Positions 1-10,494 are shown, counted from the first letter of the stretch. The stretch is 64,000 bases of DNA from Semisulcospira habei (GCA_036245525.1 BTPG01000003.1:161503260-161567259), one strand, 5' to 3'. Translations and numbers: made by a program. The notes: generated by a model not told the origin, from the sequence alone.

Positions 1-1985
1 TGTGACAAGCGTCGAGAATTAAAGAAAAAGAAATCAGAGGTAGAAGGAGCTAAACAATACAGGGAAATTAACCAGGATATCAAGAAAAGCATGAAAAAGG
101 CAAAGAATAAGTGGATTGAAGATCAGTGTAAACACGTAGAAGAAAATCTGAACAAAAATAATAGCAAAAAAGCATACCAGCTGGTGAAAGACCTGACCAG
201 TGTAAAACAAGGACGCTCCTCGATCATTCAAGATAGTGAAGGGAACTGTCTTACGGAATATTAGTTATTTGGGTTTAACGCCGAGCAGGCGACTAAGGCC
301 ATCTCACGGCGGACTGTCTTACGGAAGACCAAGACATACTGAAGAGATGGACAGAGTACTGCTCATATTTGTGCAACCACCGAGCTGCAGGGGACCCAGG
401 CATACTTGTCAACCCACCCGTGACCAACAATGGCAACTATCCCATCCTCCGAGAAGAAGTAGAGGCTGCAGTGTAGTCGCTGAAAAAAGGGAAGGCAGCA
501 GGAGCAGACAACATCCCTGCAGAGCTAGTCCAAGAAGGGGGAGAAGACACGATAAGCGCCTTACTAACAATCTGCAATAAGATCTGGCAGTCAGGGGATT
601 GGCCCACACCATGGACCCAATCACTTATAATAACTCTCCCCAAAAAAGGCAACTTACATCAATGCCATAACTATCGCACGATCAGTCTTATATCCCACCC
701 AAGCAAAGTCATGTTAAAGATCCTACTGAACAGGCTGAAGCCACAGGCAGAGGAAATCATAGCTGAGGAACAGGCTTCAGACCAGGGCGTAGCACAACTG
801 AGCAGATCTTCAACCTGAGAGTTCTATGTGAGAGATACCTCCAGCACCAGCACGACCTCTATCATGTCTTTGTGGATTTTAAGAAAGCGTTTGACAGGGT
901 GTGGCATGCAGCCCTTTGGTCCACCATGAAGCTATACAACATCAATGCCAACCTGATCAAAGTCATAGCAAACCTTTACAACAAGGCCACTAGCGCAGTC
1001 TGCTTCAACGGCAAAATAGGAAACTGGTTTAGGACTACAGTTGGAGTCAGACAAGGCTGCTTGCTCTCACCTACTCTTTTCAACATCTTCCTGGAAAGAA
1101 TCATGACGGACGCTCTGAAAGATCATGAAGGAACTGTCAGTATTGGAGGCAGAACAATCACGAACTTGCGCTTTGCGGACGACATTGATGGCCTTGCAGG
1201 AACAGAGAAGGAGCTAGCTCAGCTGGTGGAAAAGCTGGATAGAACAGCCATTGCATATGGGATGGAAATCAGTGCAGAGAAGACCAAACTGATGACCAAT
1301 AACGCCAGTGGCATTGGCACTGAAATCATGGTTGGAGGCCAAAAACTGGAAACAGTTAAGAAATTCAAATACTTAGGAGCCATTGTGACAGATGAGGGAT
1401 CAAAACCAGAAATACTGTCCAGGATTGCGCAAAAAACAACAGCACTGACAAGATTGAAGACCATATGGAAGGACAGAAACATCACACTCTGCTTCAAGAT
1501 CAGACTGATGCGCTCCTTAGTCATCTCAGTGTTCTTGTATGCCTGCGAGTCATGGACCCTCACAGCAGACCTTGAAAGGAGGATAAAAGCCACTGAAATG
1601 AGATGTTTTCGAAGGCTGCTTGGCATCTCATACAGAGATCACATCACAAACGAGGAAGTGGGAAGCAGAATCAGGCAAGCCATCGGGCCCTATGAAGACT
1701 TGTTAGCCATTGTGAGAAAACGCAAACTGAAGTGGTATGGGCATGTCACGCGTTCAGCAGGGCTTGCCAAAACAAGGCACTGTGCAAGGAGGACGAAGGA
1801 GAGGAAGACAGAGGAAAGATGGGAGGACAATATCTCAGAGTGGACAGGACTGAAGCTGGGCGATACGCTGAGAATGGCAGAGAACAGAGAGGATTGGAGG
1901 GAGCTGGTTGCCAAGTCATCAGTGGTGCCCCAAAGGTCGGCAAGACTACGGGATATAGACAGATAGATAGATATACCCCTCCCCC
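1..1985 (+). mobile_element. Decayed LINE (endonuclease/RT type), 5' end outside window
   Basis: Reads as the linker, reverse transcriptase and C-terminal part of a non-LTR retrotransposon polyprotein. The RT is clear from 872: VDFKKAFD block, GVRQGCLLSP block and the catalytic FADD box near 1177, then the FLYACESW and HITNEEV blocks typical of the 3' part of this type. Upstream, 1-258 and 327-870 read as the same protein in shifting frames, with an in-frame stop just before a KGKAAGADNIP block (about 472) and a one-base loss near 772, so it is dead. It is split by a 54-bp insertion (259-312). The ORF ends at 1966 and is followed at once by a short GATA-repeat tail, which marks the 3' end. 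The clade is uncertain; a short 3' UTR with a microsatellite tail recalls RTE-like elements. 10054-10482 is a related fragment. Confidence 0.85.
259..312 (-). mobile_element. 54-bp mini-retroposon (copy 1) with 14-bp target duplication
   Basis: A 54-bp block interrupts the LINE. It is flanked by a perfect 14-bp direct repeat, actgtcttacggaa, at 245-258 and 313-326; removing the block plus one repeat restores the LINE reading. Read on the minus strand it starts CCGCCGTGAGATGG and ends with a GGCGTTAAACCCAAATAA tail. A second copy with the same ends but a different target duplication lies at 19839-19894. Confidence 0.85.
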
Positions 1986-2349
1986 TCCCCTCCCCAAGTC
2001 TCTTGCTGATCGCATTTGATTTACATACATGTTTCTCAAGCCGCGGAAGGACGGTCGATCTTGGACAGTTTCAGACATTCATCAACGTTGTTGTTCGTTA
2101 ACCTTTAACGTCGCTTGAAGCCCTTAAGGTCATCAGTGACGATCAATTAACATCCATGGCCACTGGCAATCCGGACCAAAAAGGTGACTGCCAAGGGTGT
2201 AAAATGATGAGAAGAACCCAACGGAGAAAGAAACAAGGTTAAAAAAGACAGTTACAATACAATTTATTAATATTGATATATTAATATCAGGTCCGGATCA
2301 ATCAGTTTTAAGGGGGCGTGGGGTGGGGGGTGGTACTGAACGACAATAT
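1986..2349. repeat. Non-coding; holds a dispersed repeat (R4, copy 1)
   Basis: No gene seen. About 2190-2280 matches 5625-5760: both contain gactgc, gtgtaaaatg, a run like aacccaacgg with aagaaac, and acaatttattaatatt in the same order. The family is not recognised. Confidence 0.5.
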
Positions 2350-3245
2350 AACAACTTATACTGTTCAGAAGCGAATGACGCGTGCTTCCCAGGGTCCGAA
2401 AAAATCGAATAGCGGGGAGGGAGGGCGGGGGGGGGGGGGGGGGGGGTAAAGAGAGAAAAGCAGCGTGCTCTTCCAGGGTCCGAAAAAAAGAAAGAAATCG
2501 GAGGGGGGAGGGGAGGGGGGGGGGGGGTAAGCAGAGAAGAGGCGCATGCTTCAAGGGTCCGAAAAAAATCGAAAAGCGGGGGAGATTGATTGTACATTGC
2601 TTAACGTCCCGACAGCAACAAGGCTTTCTCAGGATGTGCCTGCACTGCTTGTGAAAAAAAACAAACAAACATAAAACAAACAAAAAACAACAACAAACAA
2701 CTAAACAGAATATTGAATGTATGTCGCCAGCCGGTCCAATACGTTAAATAAACCTACGACATGGGGCCTAAATAAAGCTAACACCATTAGCAACACACAT
2801 CCAATATCAAGAGCTACAGGCAGCGCAGACAGTAGGAAGAGTTTAAAATAGGAAAATACAGGTGAATGGTAGGGTAGACATGCCCCAGAATAGAGAGGAA
2901 ACCCCACCCTGTGGAGCTGACCAGGGTGACACTGGGAACTAAAATGTAGTTAACCCCACCCAAGTCCCCCAGGGCAGACCCGGGTGGGGGCGAAAAGCGG
3001 GGGAGGGGGGGGGGGTGCTTTCAGGGTCCGAAGATACCTAAAAGCGGGGGAGGGGGGGGGGGTAGAGAGAGAAAAGCAGCGTGCTCTTCCAGGGTCCGAA
3101 AAAAGAAAGAAATCGGGGGGGGGGGGGGGGGGTAAACGGAGAAGAGGCGCATGCTTCAAGGGTCCGAAAAAATCGAAAAGCGGGGGAAGGGGGGGGGGTG
3201 CTTTCAGGGTCCGAAGATACCTAAAAGCGGAGGAGGGGGGGTGGG
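2350..3245 (+). repeat. G-rich minisatellite, interrupted by an R1 retroposon
   Basis: A core agggtccgaa followed by an A-rich stretch and a run of 8-20 G recurs at about 2393, 2476, 2554, 3024, 3091, 3159 and 3206. Spacing is about 65-85 bp. The array is cut at 2585-2990 by R1, with the duplicated target (15 bp, cgaaaagcgggggag) on both sides. Long ORFs through the G runs are by-products of base composition. Confidence 0.8.
2585..2990 (-). mobile_element. R1 retroposon, copy a
   Basis: About 406 bp, flanked by a perfect 15-bp duplication (2570-2584 and 2991-3005). Element-forward (minus strand) starts near CACCCGGGTCTGCCC and ends GGGACGTTAAGCAATGTACA plus a CAAT-type tail. No tRNA-type A or B box is visible, and internal T runs of 6-10 would stop Pol III. 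Other copies are at 6.8, 7.1, 14.2, 19.4, 21.4, 24.9 and 56.7 kb. Confidence 0.85.
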
Positions 3246-3879
3246 TTCTGCAATATCATTAAACCATCGCCATCCTTCTCGGACCATGTTGTGGCCTGGT
3301 AGTAAATGATTTTTTAAATTTTTATTTTTAAGCCGAGGGGGGGGGGTGCACCCCCCCCCCCCCAAAGCACCCCCCTTGGATCCGGCCCTGAATATGAGTT
3401 GCCACATTCCTTCTGCGATAGTGAAGATAAGTAGCGACTGATCTCTATATTGGTTTTTTTGTCTATTTTTAAAAAAACATCTTTACCCGAAATATTAATA
3501 AATTGTGTGTAACTGTCTTTTCTAAGCGGGTTTCTTTCTCCTTTTGGGTTTTTCACTGGCAGTAAAGGTATTAACCCCTTCACAGCCGAGAAAAAAATGA
3601 ACACGATCCAGCTGCAAGAGACATGGATCGTCAAGAGCCCCTGGGGTTGCAGGGGCTTATGAGGATTTATGCCCTCTTGCTGAAACCATTTTGTATCCAT
3701 ATTGTCAGTTTATGGGGATCTGTGGTGTTGAATGAACGAAGACTTCATTAACACAACTGCATCAACTAGCAGTGAAGGGGTTAACCACCTTGTGCTCGCA
3801 GTACACACCGAGTACCTGTGGCTGCATGCATGCTTAAGTTTATCTTTGTCGTGTTTTTTTTTTTTTTTTTTTTTTCCAG
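3246..3879. other. Non-coding, probably intron 5' of the rolling-stone exon
   Basis: Holds a GC-rich inverted run (about 3334-3378) and a hairpin of family H2 (3608-3690). It ends in a long polypyrimidine tract (about 3853-3877) that serves the splice acceptor at 3879. No upstream coding exon could be placed here. Confidence 0.5.
3608..3690. repeat. H2 hairpin element
   Basis: Imperfect palindrome: ctgcaagagacatggatc on the left, ggatttatgccctcttgc on the right, with a centre of gcccctggggttgcaggggc. It belongs to the same family as 10842-10901, 16760-16822 and 22919-22978. Confidence 0.7.
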
Positions 3880-4713
3880 TGGCGCTGGCCAGTGTGGGTC
3901 TACATGACATATCGCACCTTGATGGTGTTGTACCTTCTCTTCTGGCTGGGCTATACCTCAGGCAATCTACCCGGCGAGGAAACGAAGGCGTCCGGGTGGA
4001 GGTGGGGCGCCTTTCTCACCAACTGGACCTATGCTCTGTTGGCCGTCTACGTTACGTGGCACCTGATCGCTGCCATCATATACCACACGCTGGAGAGGGT
4101 TAACAATCGCCCTCGGGAAGGCTCGGCAGAACCTTCGTGCTGGAAACGACCCGACAGAGACCTTCACAACGCGCTGTTCACAGAAGAAAATGATAGTCTC
4201 TATGAACGTATCACAGATGGCGAAACCGGTGCTAGAAGTCAAAAACACCAAGGAGGCGTTGATGCAGGATCTGAAGATCCGCCATCTAGACCTCCTGGGT
4301 ATCTCTGCATCGTGTGGATTCTCAACTCTGCCGCCTCCAGCTTCGCTCTCATCGTCACGATGGTGTATTTTGCTATTCTGTACGACTTCACGAAAATTAT
4401 CGACATCAACAACCTACAAGTTCATGCGTTCAACGCCGTTATGGTTCTCCTGGAGCATTTTGTTAGCGCTATACCATTTCGGCTACTGCATATTGTGTAT
4501 CCCTTGGTGTACGGAGTTCTGTACATACTGTTCAGTCTCTACTACTGGTCCACCGACCACCGGAAGGTCATTTATTCCATACTGGACTGGAACAAGCCTG
4601 TTGTCATTGTAATCTGCATCCTGTTGGTCGGGTTTGTGTTATTGCCTTTGTTTCACGGTTTCTTTTTCCTTATTTACAGAGCCAGGATGGCCATTTATCG
4701 AAGAAACCGTTGA
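3880..4713 (+). CDS. Rolling-stone family membrane protein, last coding exon
   Basis: Splice acceptor (long T run, then ccag) ends at 3879; the exon opens in phase 0 with WRWPVWVYMTYRTL and runs 277 codons to TGA at 4711-4713. About six hydrophobic segments are visible: VYMTYRTLMVLYLLFWLGY, the WTYALLAVYVTWHLIAAIIY stretch, an ALIVTMVYFAILYDF segment, a pair in HAFNAVMVLLEHF/LLHIVYPLVYGVLYILFSLYYW, and VVIVICILLVGFVLLPLFHG. The order YRT..LY, WTY..Y, HAFN..LLE, LLHIVYPL, LDWNKP and a final LIYR is the pattern of the Drosophila rolling stone family (myoblast-fusion membrane protein and relatives of poorly known function). The first one or more exons, which would carry the N-terminus, were not found. 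A short non-conserved loop (about residues 75-135) separates the second and third segments. Family assignment is by remembered pattern. Confidence 0.85.
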   Translation, partial: WRWPVWVYMTYRTLMVLYLLFWLGYTSGNLPGEETKASGWRWGAFLTNWTYALLAVYVTWHLIAAIIYHTLERVNNRPREGSAEPSCWKRPDRDLHNALFTEENDSLYERITDGETGARSQKHQGGVDAGSEDPPSRPPGYLCIVWILNSAASSFALIVTMVYFAILYDFTKIIDINNLQVHAFNAVMVLLEHFVSAIPFRLLHIVYPLVYGVLYILFSLYYWSTDHRKVIYSILDWNKPVVIVICILLVGFVLLPLFHGFFFLIYRARMAIYRRNR

Positions 4714-5412
4714 GTGTCTGTCTGTGTGAACACACTTTGTCTGTGACGTGTGTGGTATTTCGGAGGTCGTATCTAAGAAGGTGGAAGCGTGGCTTCGATA
4801 ATACAAATATGTACCATATTGCTGTAAGCTTCTTTTTTTATATATCAAAACTGCATGTGGATGCGTGTGTGTGTGCTTTTTTCTTTTAACGCACTAGGCA
4901 ACAAGGTCGAAAGTCCCGTTTTGGGAGTCCTCCAAAGACTGCATAGGTCTACAGTTCAGGAGGCATATCGACCGAGACAGTTGAAAGGAGGTGCTAAAAT
5001 ATGATGATCGACAATTATAGTTGAAGGGTGGTGCCAGAATAGCTTGGCGCCAAGATATTCTGGCACCAACCTTCAACTACAGTTGTCGATAATCTTTATT
5101 TTTCTGTGGTGTCAGTGCTGGACGTCTTAACTATTTAGTTGGAACTATGCAGTCTCGTCTCGAAATTTCAGGTTTCCGAAGAGTCTCTGTATATTTCGTT
5201 GTGTGTGTTTTGTTTCAATAACTGTTCTGAACTTCTCACCGTTTTACATTCAAGTACGTCGTACCAGAAACCGGCCGTACGAGAGAGATTATATGGTCGC
5301 ATATCGTCCGTCTTGCTTCAGCTACAATTGTGTTTTTTTTTTTCCCCAGTCGAATGCAAAAAGAAAGTTTCCTTTCGCACCGACATGTGCAGGCCTAACT
5401 TGTACTCTTAAA
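4714..5412 (+). other. 3' UTR/downstream flank of the rolling-stone gene
   Basis: Non-coding. Contains an H1 hairpin at 5006-5090 and a partial left arm of the same family at about 4967-5000. No poly(A) signal can be assigned with confidence. Confidence 0.4.
5006..5090. repeat. H1 hairpin element
   Basis: Inverted repeat of about 40-bp arms: gatcgacaattatagttgaa on the left mirrors ttcaactacagttgtcgat on the right, with ggtgccagaatagcttggcg and its complement in the middle. Same family as 12386-12592 and 23041-23195. Confidence 0.8.
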
Positions 5413-5475
5413 TAATAATAATAATTACGGTATTTATAATGCGCTTATCTTATAATTATTAAAAATTAAATTCAG
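5412..5475 (-). mobile_element. L2-like LINE 3'-end fragment
   Basis: The minus strand reads aagcgcattataaataccg followed by (taat)-rich tail, the same 3' end as the L2-like LINE at about 30180-30216. Only about 60 bp are left. Confidence 0.6.
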
Positions 5476-5624
5476 TAAGGTATGCATATATACGTGTTTT
5501 GAAAAAAAAATCACGTGGACATTGCTTTTTGTGGTAATAAAGCTTTGTGATTATTTCAGTTGGAGTTTTCTATCACTGAGTCTCTCTCTCGATCTCTCTC
5601 CCTCTCTCTCTTCAGACCTATAAA

Positions 5625-5760
5625 TGACTGCTAATCCCGGCGTGTAAAATGCAGAGAACAACCCAACGAAGGAAGAAACACGCTTAGAAACACAATTTAT
5701 TAATATTTCGGGTTGAAATCCTTTTTCAAAATGGGCATACAAATAAGTAAACAAACAAAT
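5625..5760. repeat. Dispersed repeat R4, copy 2
   Basis: Matches 2190-2280 in the same order of blocks (gtgtaaaatg, acccaac, aagaaac, acaatttattaatatt). No ORF and no termini recognised. Confidence 0.5.
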
Positions 5761-5868
5761 CATGGAAAGATATACGTTTAAAAGTATATACATGTTTGTC
5801 AGTACTGATACAGTCCATTTTGATATATTAATAGTGTTATAAGTCTTTTTTAAGCGTCTTTCTTCGTT

Positions 5869-5869
<1 letters not shown>

Positions 5870-5913
<44 letters not shown>
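5870..5913. repeat. (CT)n microsatellite, 5' flank of the CR1-like LINE
   Basis: Uninterrupted CT repeat. The LINE body starts directly after it, and a matching CT tract (about 9556-9602) follows the LINE tail. Confidence 0.95.
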
Positions 5914-5917
<4 letters not shown>

Positions 5918-6802
5918 TATATTTACAATCTCTGTATAAACCAAAACTCTTTTCCGGACGCATTTAAAGACGCAAAAGTGATCCCCCTACCAAAATCGAA
6001 AGATCTGAGTGAAATCAACAACTTTCGCCCCATATCACTATTACCTGTTTTGTCGAAGCCTTTAGAGCGGCACATCCATAAGCATCTATCTGAATACTTA
6101 GAAAACCAAAATCTCATCCATTCACTGCAGTCAGGCTTCAGACCAAACCATTCCTGTCACACTGCCTTGATAAGGATGGCAGATACCTGGTTATCATCTA
6201 TTAATGATTCCAAACTAACAGGTGTAGTGTTCTTAGACTTCCGGAAAGCCTTTGACATGGTGAACCATGACATACTTATAAAGAAAATATCCTATATACT
6301 AAAAGCGCAGCCGTGTTTTTCAAATCCTACTTAGAAAACAGAAGACAAAAAGTTCACCTTAATGGTACATATTCTAGTCACTGCAAAGTAAAGCATGGCG
6401 TGCCCCAGGGCTCTATTTTAGGCCCTCGTTTATTCTGTTTGTTCATTAACGACCTTCCACTCACAATTAGTGATGAAAGTGTTGAATGCGATATGTTCGC
6501 TGATGATGCTGCGATACACACTCCCGATAAGGATTTGTCAGTAATTGACACGCGCCTACAAAACACATTACAGGACATTAACAGCTGGTGCAGTAACAAT
6601 TCCATGATCTTAAACCCTGCAAAGACTGAATGTATGGTTGTAAGTACCCGCCAAAAGCACCAGCTCGGCACTCTCTCACTCAGCTTGTCCCTTCAAAGCA
6701 AATCTATCAGCCAGGTAACGGAACATCGTCTTCTCGGCGTTACTGTAGATAACCAGTTTAAATGGCAACGCCATCTTAGTAATATATGTAAGACAATATC
6801 AA

Positions 6803-7057
6803 TTGATTGATTGATTGTACATTGCTTAACGTCCCGACAGCAACAAGGCTTTCTCAGGACGTGCCTGCACTGCTTGTGGAAAAAAAACCAAAACAGAACA
6901 TTGAATGTATGTCGCCAGCCGGTCAAATACGTTAAATAAACCTAATACATGGGGCCTAAATAAAGCTAAGACCATTTAGCAACACACATCCAATATCAAG
7001 AGCTACAGGCAGTGCAGACAGTAGGGAGAGTTTTAAAAAGGCAATCACAGGTGAATG
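6803..7057 (-). mobile_element. R1 retroposon, copy b (partial)
   Basis: Same sequence as the other R1 copies but lacks the element's first ~130 bp and ends at gtgaatg. It lies head-to-tail with copy c. The pair as a unit is flanked by the 15-bp repeat gtaagacaatatcaa (6788-6802 and 7449-7463). Confidence 0.85.
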
Positions 7058-7448
7058 ATTGTACATTGATTGATTGTACAGTGCTTAACGTCCCGACAGC
7101 AACAAGGCTTTCTCAGGACGTGCCTGCACTGCTTGTGAAAAAAAAAAACTAAACAGAACATTGAATGTATGTCGCCAGCCGGTCAAATACATTAAATAAA
7201 CCTAACACATGGGGCCTAAATAAAGCTAAGACCATTTAGCAACACACATCCAATATCAAGAGCTACAGGCAGTGCAGACAGTAGGGAGAGTTTTAAAAAG
7301 GCAAATACAGGTGAATGGACAAAGGGTAGACAGAAACACATGCCCCAGAATAGAGAGAAAAACCCACCCTGTGGGGCTGACCAGGGTGACCCTGGGAACT
7401 AAAAAATACCTAACCCCACCCAAGTCCCCCAGGGCAGACCCGGGTGGG
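7058..7448 (-). mobile_element. R1 retroposon, copy c
   Basis: Full-length, with a GATT-rich junction to copy b. One target duplication encloses both copies, so they came in as a dimer or the second inserted into the tail of the first. Confidence 0.85.
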
Positions 7449-8484
7449 GTAAGACAATATCAAAGAAACTGTTTATTTTATCCAAGTTAAAACATATAGC
7501 TAATGTAGAAACACGAAAACTGTTCTTCAACGCCCACATCAGGTCACATATAGATTATGCTTCTACGGTGTGGGATGGCGCAAGCGAGGTCCAGTTAAAG
7601 AGACTGAACTCTCTTCATCGTAGAGCTGCGAAGCTTATCCTTTCAGACCCTAACTCAACAACGGATAATAAACTGAAAACCTTAGAATTTCTCCCCTTGA
7701 AAAAACATTTATTATACAATAAGGGAATAACGATATTCAAAGTATTGAATAACAGACTCCCCGAGTATATTAAAAAAATGTTTTCCCTCACGGCATCAAC
7801 ATACTCCAGATCAAGGCAGTCCATTACTGTGCCACGACCTAGAATCGATCTCCATAAGACAAGTTTAGCGTTTTCAGGTGCTAGCATGTGGAACACATTG
7901 CCCAAACATGTTACAACATCAACAACGCTTTCGTCTTTTAAAACTGCTCTCTTCAAGTACCTCACCTCAGCATCGTAAGATTTTCACAGCAATCTGCACT
8001 TGCAGTGTACGATTTTCCCCTTTCTAACTCTTCAATTCAGTTATATTTTTACTTAAAGCTGAGGTGCAATGAGAAAAACCCGCCCAGCGCGTGTTTTAAA
8101 AAGACTCCACAGGACCCAGCTTGGGCCCTGCCCCTAAGTGGGTCAAATCGGTTCGTAACACAGTTGACGGAGTTGGCAACTGCGTATCCCGAGCTTGCAA
8201 AACTCTCGGAAAACGACAGACCACTTCCTGTTGCACGGAAAACATCGCGATTAGCAGATCGGACAACAGCAGACGATTCTGTGACACTTTGAAACTGACC
8301 AACAGCCACGGATTTTACGCGTTGGGGACTATGATGGCAGAATGTACGGCTGTACATGCTGTAAGTATGACTCCTGACACTTTGTAGTTGTGAACGAATT
8401 GTTTCAACACGTACCTCCAGTCCAATATAGGCTAAGATAAATAAATAAAGAAGCATTGTGATGTACAACCAACTCAGTAAATTG

Positions 8485-8487
<3 letters not shown>

Positions 8488-8577
<90 letters not shown>
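8488..8577. repeat. (GA)n microsatellite, 90 bp
   Basis: Pure GA repeat inside the TTAA element. Confidence 0.97.
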
Positions 8578-8579
<2 letters not shown>

Positions 8580-8783
8580 CGACTGTTTACATAGATGCCA
8601 AAAGATACAAGGTCGCCATGGGTCGAGCTGAATTTTAGTAGCTGCCCTTCGTATGGAGAATTTTTTTCGCTGTAGGCCACTCCAGATGAAAAGATAGAAC
8701 AACAAACACAGAACGACAAATAACCCCTCCTTCCTCACCCTTCCGATATCGAATAAAGCTTCAGGCTGTGCTGTGTAACTTAC

Positions 8784-8894
8784 GGATAGCTCGGCCTGGT
8801 CCATATCCAGTGTGCGTCCAGGCAAGACACAAATGGCCTGCTCTGTCCGTCGGGTGGTCGAGTGTCGTCTGCTACTGTTGCTGTCAGTAGACAT
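8784..8894 (-). pseudogene. Leftover first coding exon in the TTAA element
   Basis: On the minus strand an ATG at 8894 opens 37 codons (MSTDSNSSRRHSTTRRTEQA...) ending in phase 0 exactly at a GTAAGT donor (8783-8778). The remaining part of a coding gene is missing. I read it as exon 1 of the ancestral transposase gene kept in a deletion derivative. It may equally be a chance ORF. Confidence 0.45.
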
Positions 8895-9158
8895 ATTGCT
8901 GGTTTAGATCAGTGATCGCGGTTCCCACTTCGCGCTGCATACAGGAAGTGGCCTGTCTTTTTCACGGGAGTTTTGCCAGCACAACAAACGCAGTTGAAAA
9001 CTGAGTCAACTGAGTTCCAAACCGGTTTGCCGAAGTTAGCCGAACGTTCACGACAGGGCCCTCGCTGGGTCCTGCAAAGTTTTTTTTAAGACACGTGCGG
9101 GGCGGAGTTTTTTGACTGTTTCTCAGCTTTAATACAAGATGCTAATGCTGCACGTATT

Positions 9159-9256
9159 GTGTGTGTGTGTGCGTGTGCGTGTGCGTGTGCGTGTGCGTGT
9201 GCGTGCGTGCGTGCGTGCGTGCGTGCGCGCGCGCGTGTGTGTGTTTGTGTGTGTGT
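9159..9256. repeat. (GTGC/GT)n microsatellite
   Basis: Alternating GT and GC dinucleotides in the 3' UTR of the CR1-like LINE. The long Cys/Val ORFs over it are artefacts. Confidence 0.95.
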
Positions 9257-9555
9257 TTTGTGCTCGTGCTTGTGTTTATGAATGTATGTATGGAGATTTA
9301 TACCTTTACAATTGTGTGTATGTGTGGGATTTTCTATGTTTATTTCTACTTTTTCAATGATTTCTTCTTCTTTTATAAAACTTTATATTTCAATTTTTTG
9401 TTAGTTATATATTTAGTTTTTCCCAATTTAATGATAGTATTTTGTGATTTGTGCATTATATGTAAAGTAGATTAGCAACGGCAAGTTCGAAAAATGGTTT
9501 CACCAAAACTTTCACCGTTGTAAAATAAAGAATCATTGTCATTGTCATTGTCATT

Positions 9556-9602
9556 CTCTCTCTCTCTCCCTCTCTCCCTCCCTCCCTCCCTCTCCCTCTC
9601 TC
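9556..9602. repeat. (CT)n-rich tract, 3' flank of the CR1-like LINE
   Basis: CT/CCCT repeat that follows the LINE tail directly and mirrors the CT tract at 5870-5913. Confidence 0.9.
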
Positions 9603-9819
9603 TGTACGTCTCTTTGTGTGTGACACATGCATACGCACACACGGACGCATGTAAAATTATAGATATACGCCCTACGGCACACACACCATACTAAATACAT
9701 GCGCACGCCGGACTGAGTAGCTATTTAACCCATATCATAATGAGGCCAAAAGCTTCAAATTTGTACACTGCCATATGCAATCTACACTATAGTACTTACA
9801 CATAAGGATATAGACCAAT

Positions 9820-9875
9820 GGCTTTAGTTCAAGGGTGGTGCCATAATAGCTTGGCGCCTCTACCCTTGAACTATT
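9820..9875. repeat. H1 hairpin element (short)
   Basis: tagttcaagggtggtgccat... followed by gcctctacccttgaacta. Core arms of about 16 bp remain. Confidence 0.65.
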
Positions 9876-10053
9876 TTATTTAAACTGATTTCACACACTG
9901 GTGTATTCCGAATGATATGGCGGGTTAAATGCCAATTGATTCTAATATCAATACAGCCAGCCAAGCAAACAAGCAAGCAGTCTACCCACTATGTGCAATT
10001 CAACCAGTTGGAAATGCGCATTAAGGTATTTATCGCTATCTGATGCAAATTTC

Positions 10054-10482
10054 TGCTTGCAGACTCAGAAAAGAAAATCCAGGCCTTTGAGAACAAGTGC
10101 CTGAGGAAGTTGCTCCGCATCTCGTACCGCGAGCACAAGACCAACGAATATGTACGGAGCATCGTCACTTCCCTGGTGGGCCCACATGAACCCCTTCTGG
10201 CAACCGTGAAACGGCGCAAGCTTGCTTGGTTTGGCCACGTGACCCGACACAACACCTTGTCCAAGACTATCCTCCAAGGCACTCTCGAAGGAAGTCGTCG
10301 GCGAGGTCGTCAGAGAAAGAGTTGGGTCGCAAACATAAAAGAATGGACCGAACTCGAGATGCCAGACTTGCTTGCCACCGCCCAAAATAGAACTCAGTGG
10401 AGAGCACTGTCTGTTGCTGCTGCCTTTCAGTCCCCCCAACGCCCAGTTCGGGCAAGGGACTGATGATGATGATGATGATGAT
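10054..10482 (+). mobile_element. LINE 3'-end fragment with (GAT)n tail and target duplication
   Basis: Encodes the C-terminal end of the same kind of LINE as 1-1985 (ENKCLRKLLRISYREHKTNE, KLAWFGHVTRH, RRRGRQRKSW) up to a stop at 10461-10463, then a (GAT)n tail. A 12-bp repeat, gatgcaaatttc, flanks it (10042-10053 and 10483-10494), so it is a separate, strongly 5'-truncated insertion. Confidence 0.9.
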
Positions 10483-10494
10483 GATGCAAATTTC

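Larger units (their letters stand above)
8057..9128. mobile_element. TTAA-flanked DNA transposon with ~230-bp inverted repeats
   Basis: Termini agctgag / ctcagct with TTAA on both outer sides (8053-8056 and 9129-9132). The inverted repeats run to about 8285 and from about 8907; shared landmarks are aggacccagc, gggccctg, caactgcgt, caaaactc and ccacttcctgt. Only a remnant ORF remains inside. TTAA targets are used by piggyBac and Kolobok elements; the superfamily cannot be settled. It sits in the 3' UTR of the CR1-like LINE. A (GA)n tract (8488-8577) lies inside. Confidence 0.8.
5914..9557 (+). mobile_element. CR1-like LINE, 5'-truncated, with nested insertions
   Basis: Begins inside the RT domain (YNLCINQNSFPDAFKDAKVI) and shows FRPISLLPVLSK, QSGFRPNHSCHTAL, FLDFRKAFD, GVPQGSILGP and the catalytic FADD (about 6500). 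A frameshift lies near 6305-6313. The ORF is split by R1 insertions (6803-7448) with a 15-bp duplicated target and resumes at 7464 to a stop at 7976-7978. The 3' UTR is split by a TTAA-flanked DNA element (8057-9128) and ends with AAATAAAG and a (TCATTG)n tail at 9537-9557. Flanks on both sides are (CT)n. The RT resembles the minus-strand element at 18933-22811; CR1/Daphne-like is the best guess for the clade. Confidence 0.85.

Noticed and set aside
872..1966. RT ORF as a host gene
   Set aside because: RT and LINE C-terminal blocks, frame lesions upstream and a microsatellite tail mark it as a LINE.
2267..3262. Proline- or glycine-rich ORFs on both strands
   Set aside because: Products of poly-G/poly-C runs in the minisatellite and of R1.
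8049..8894. 281-codon minus-strand ORF
   Set aside because: Runs through a (GA)n tract and an inverted repeat of the TTAA element; only the first 37 codons up to the GTAAGT donor may be meaningful.
9139..9475. ORFs rich in Cys and Val over a GT/GC repeat
   Set aside because: Translation of a microsatellite; no real protein features.
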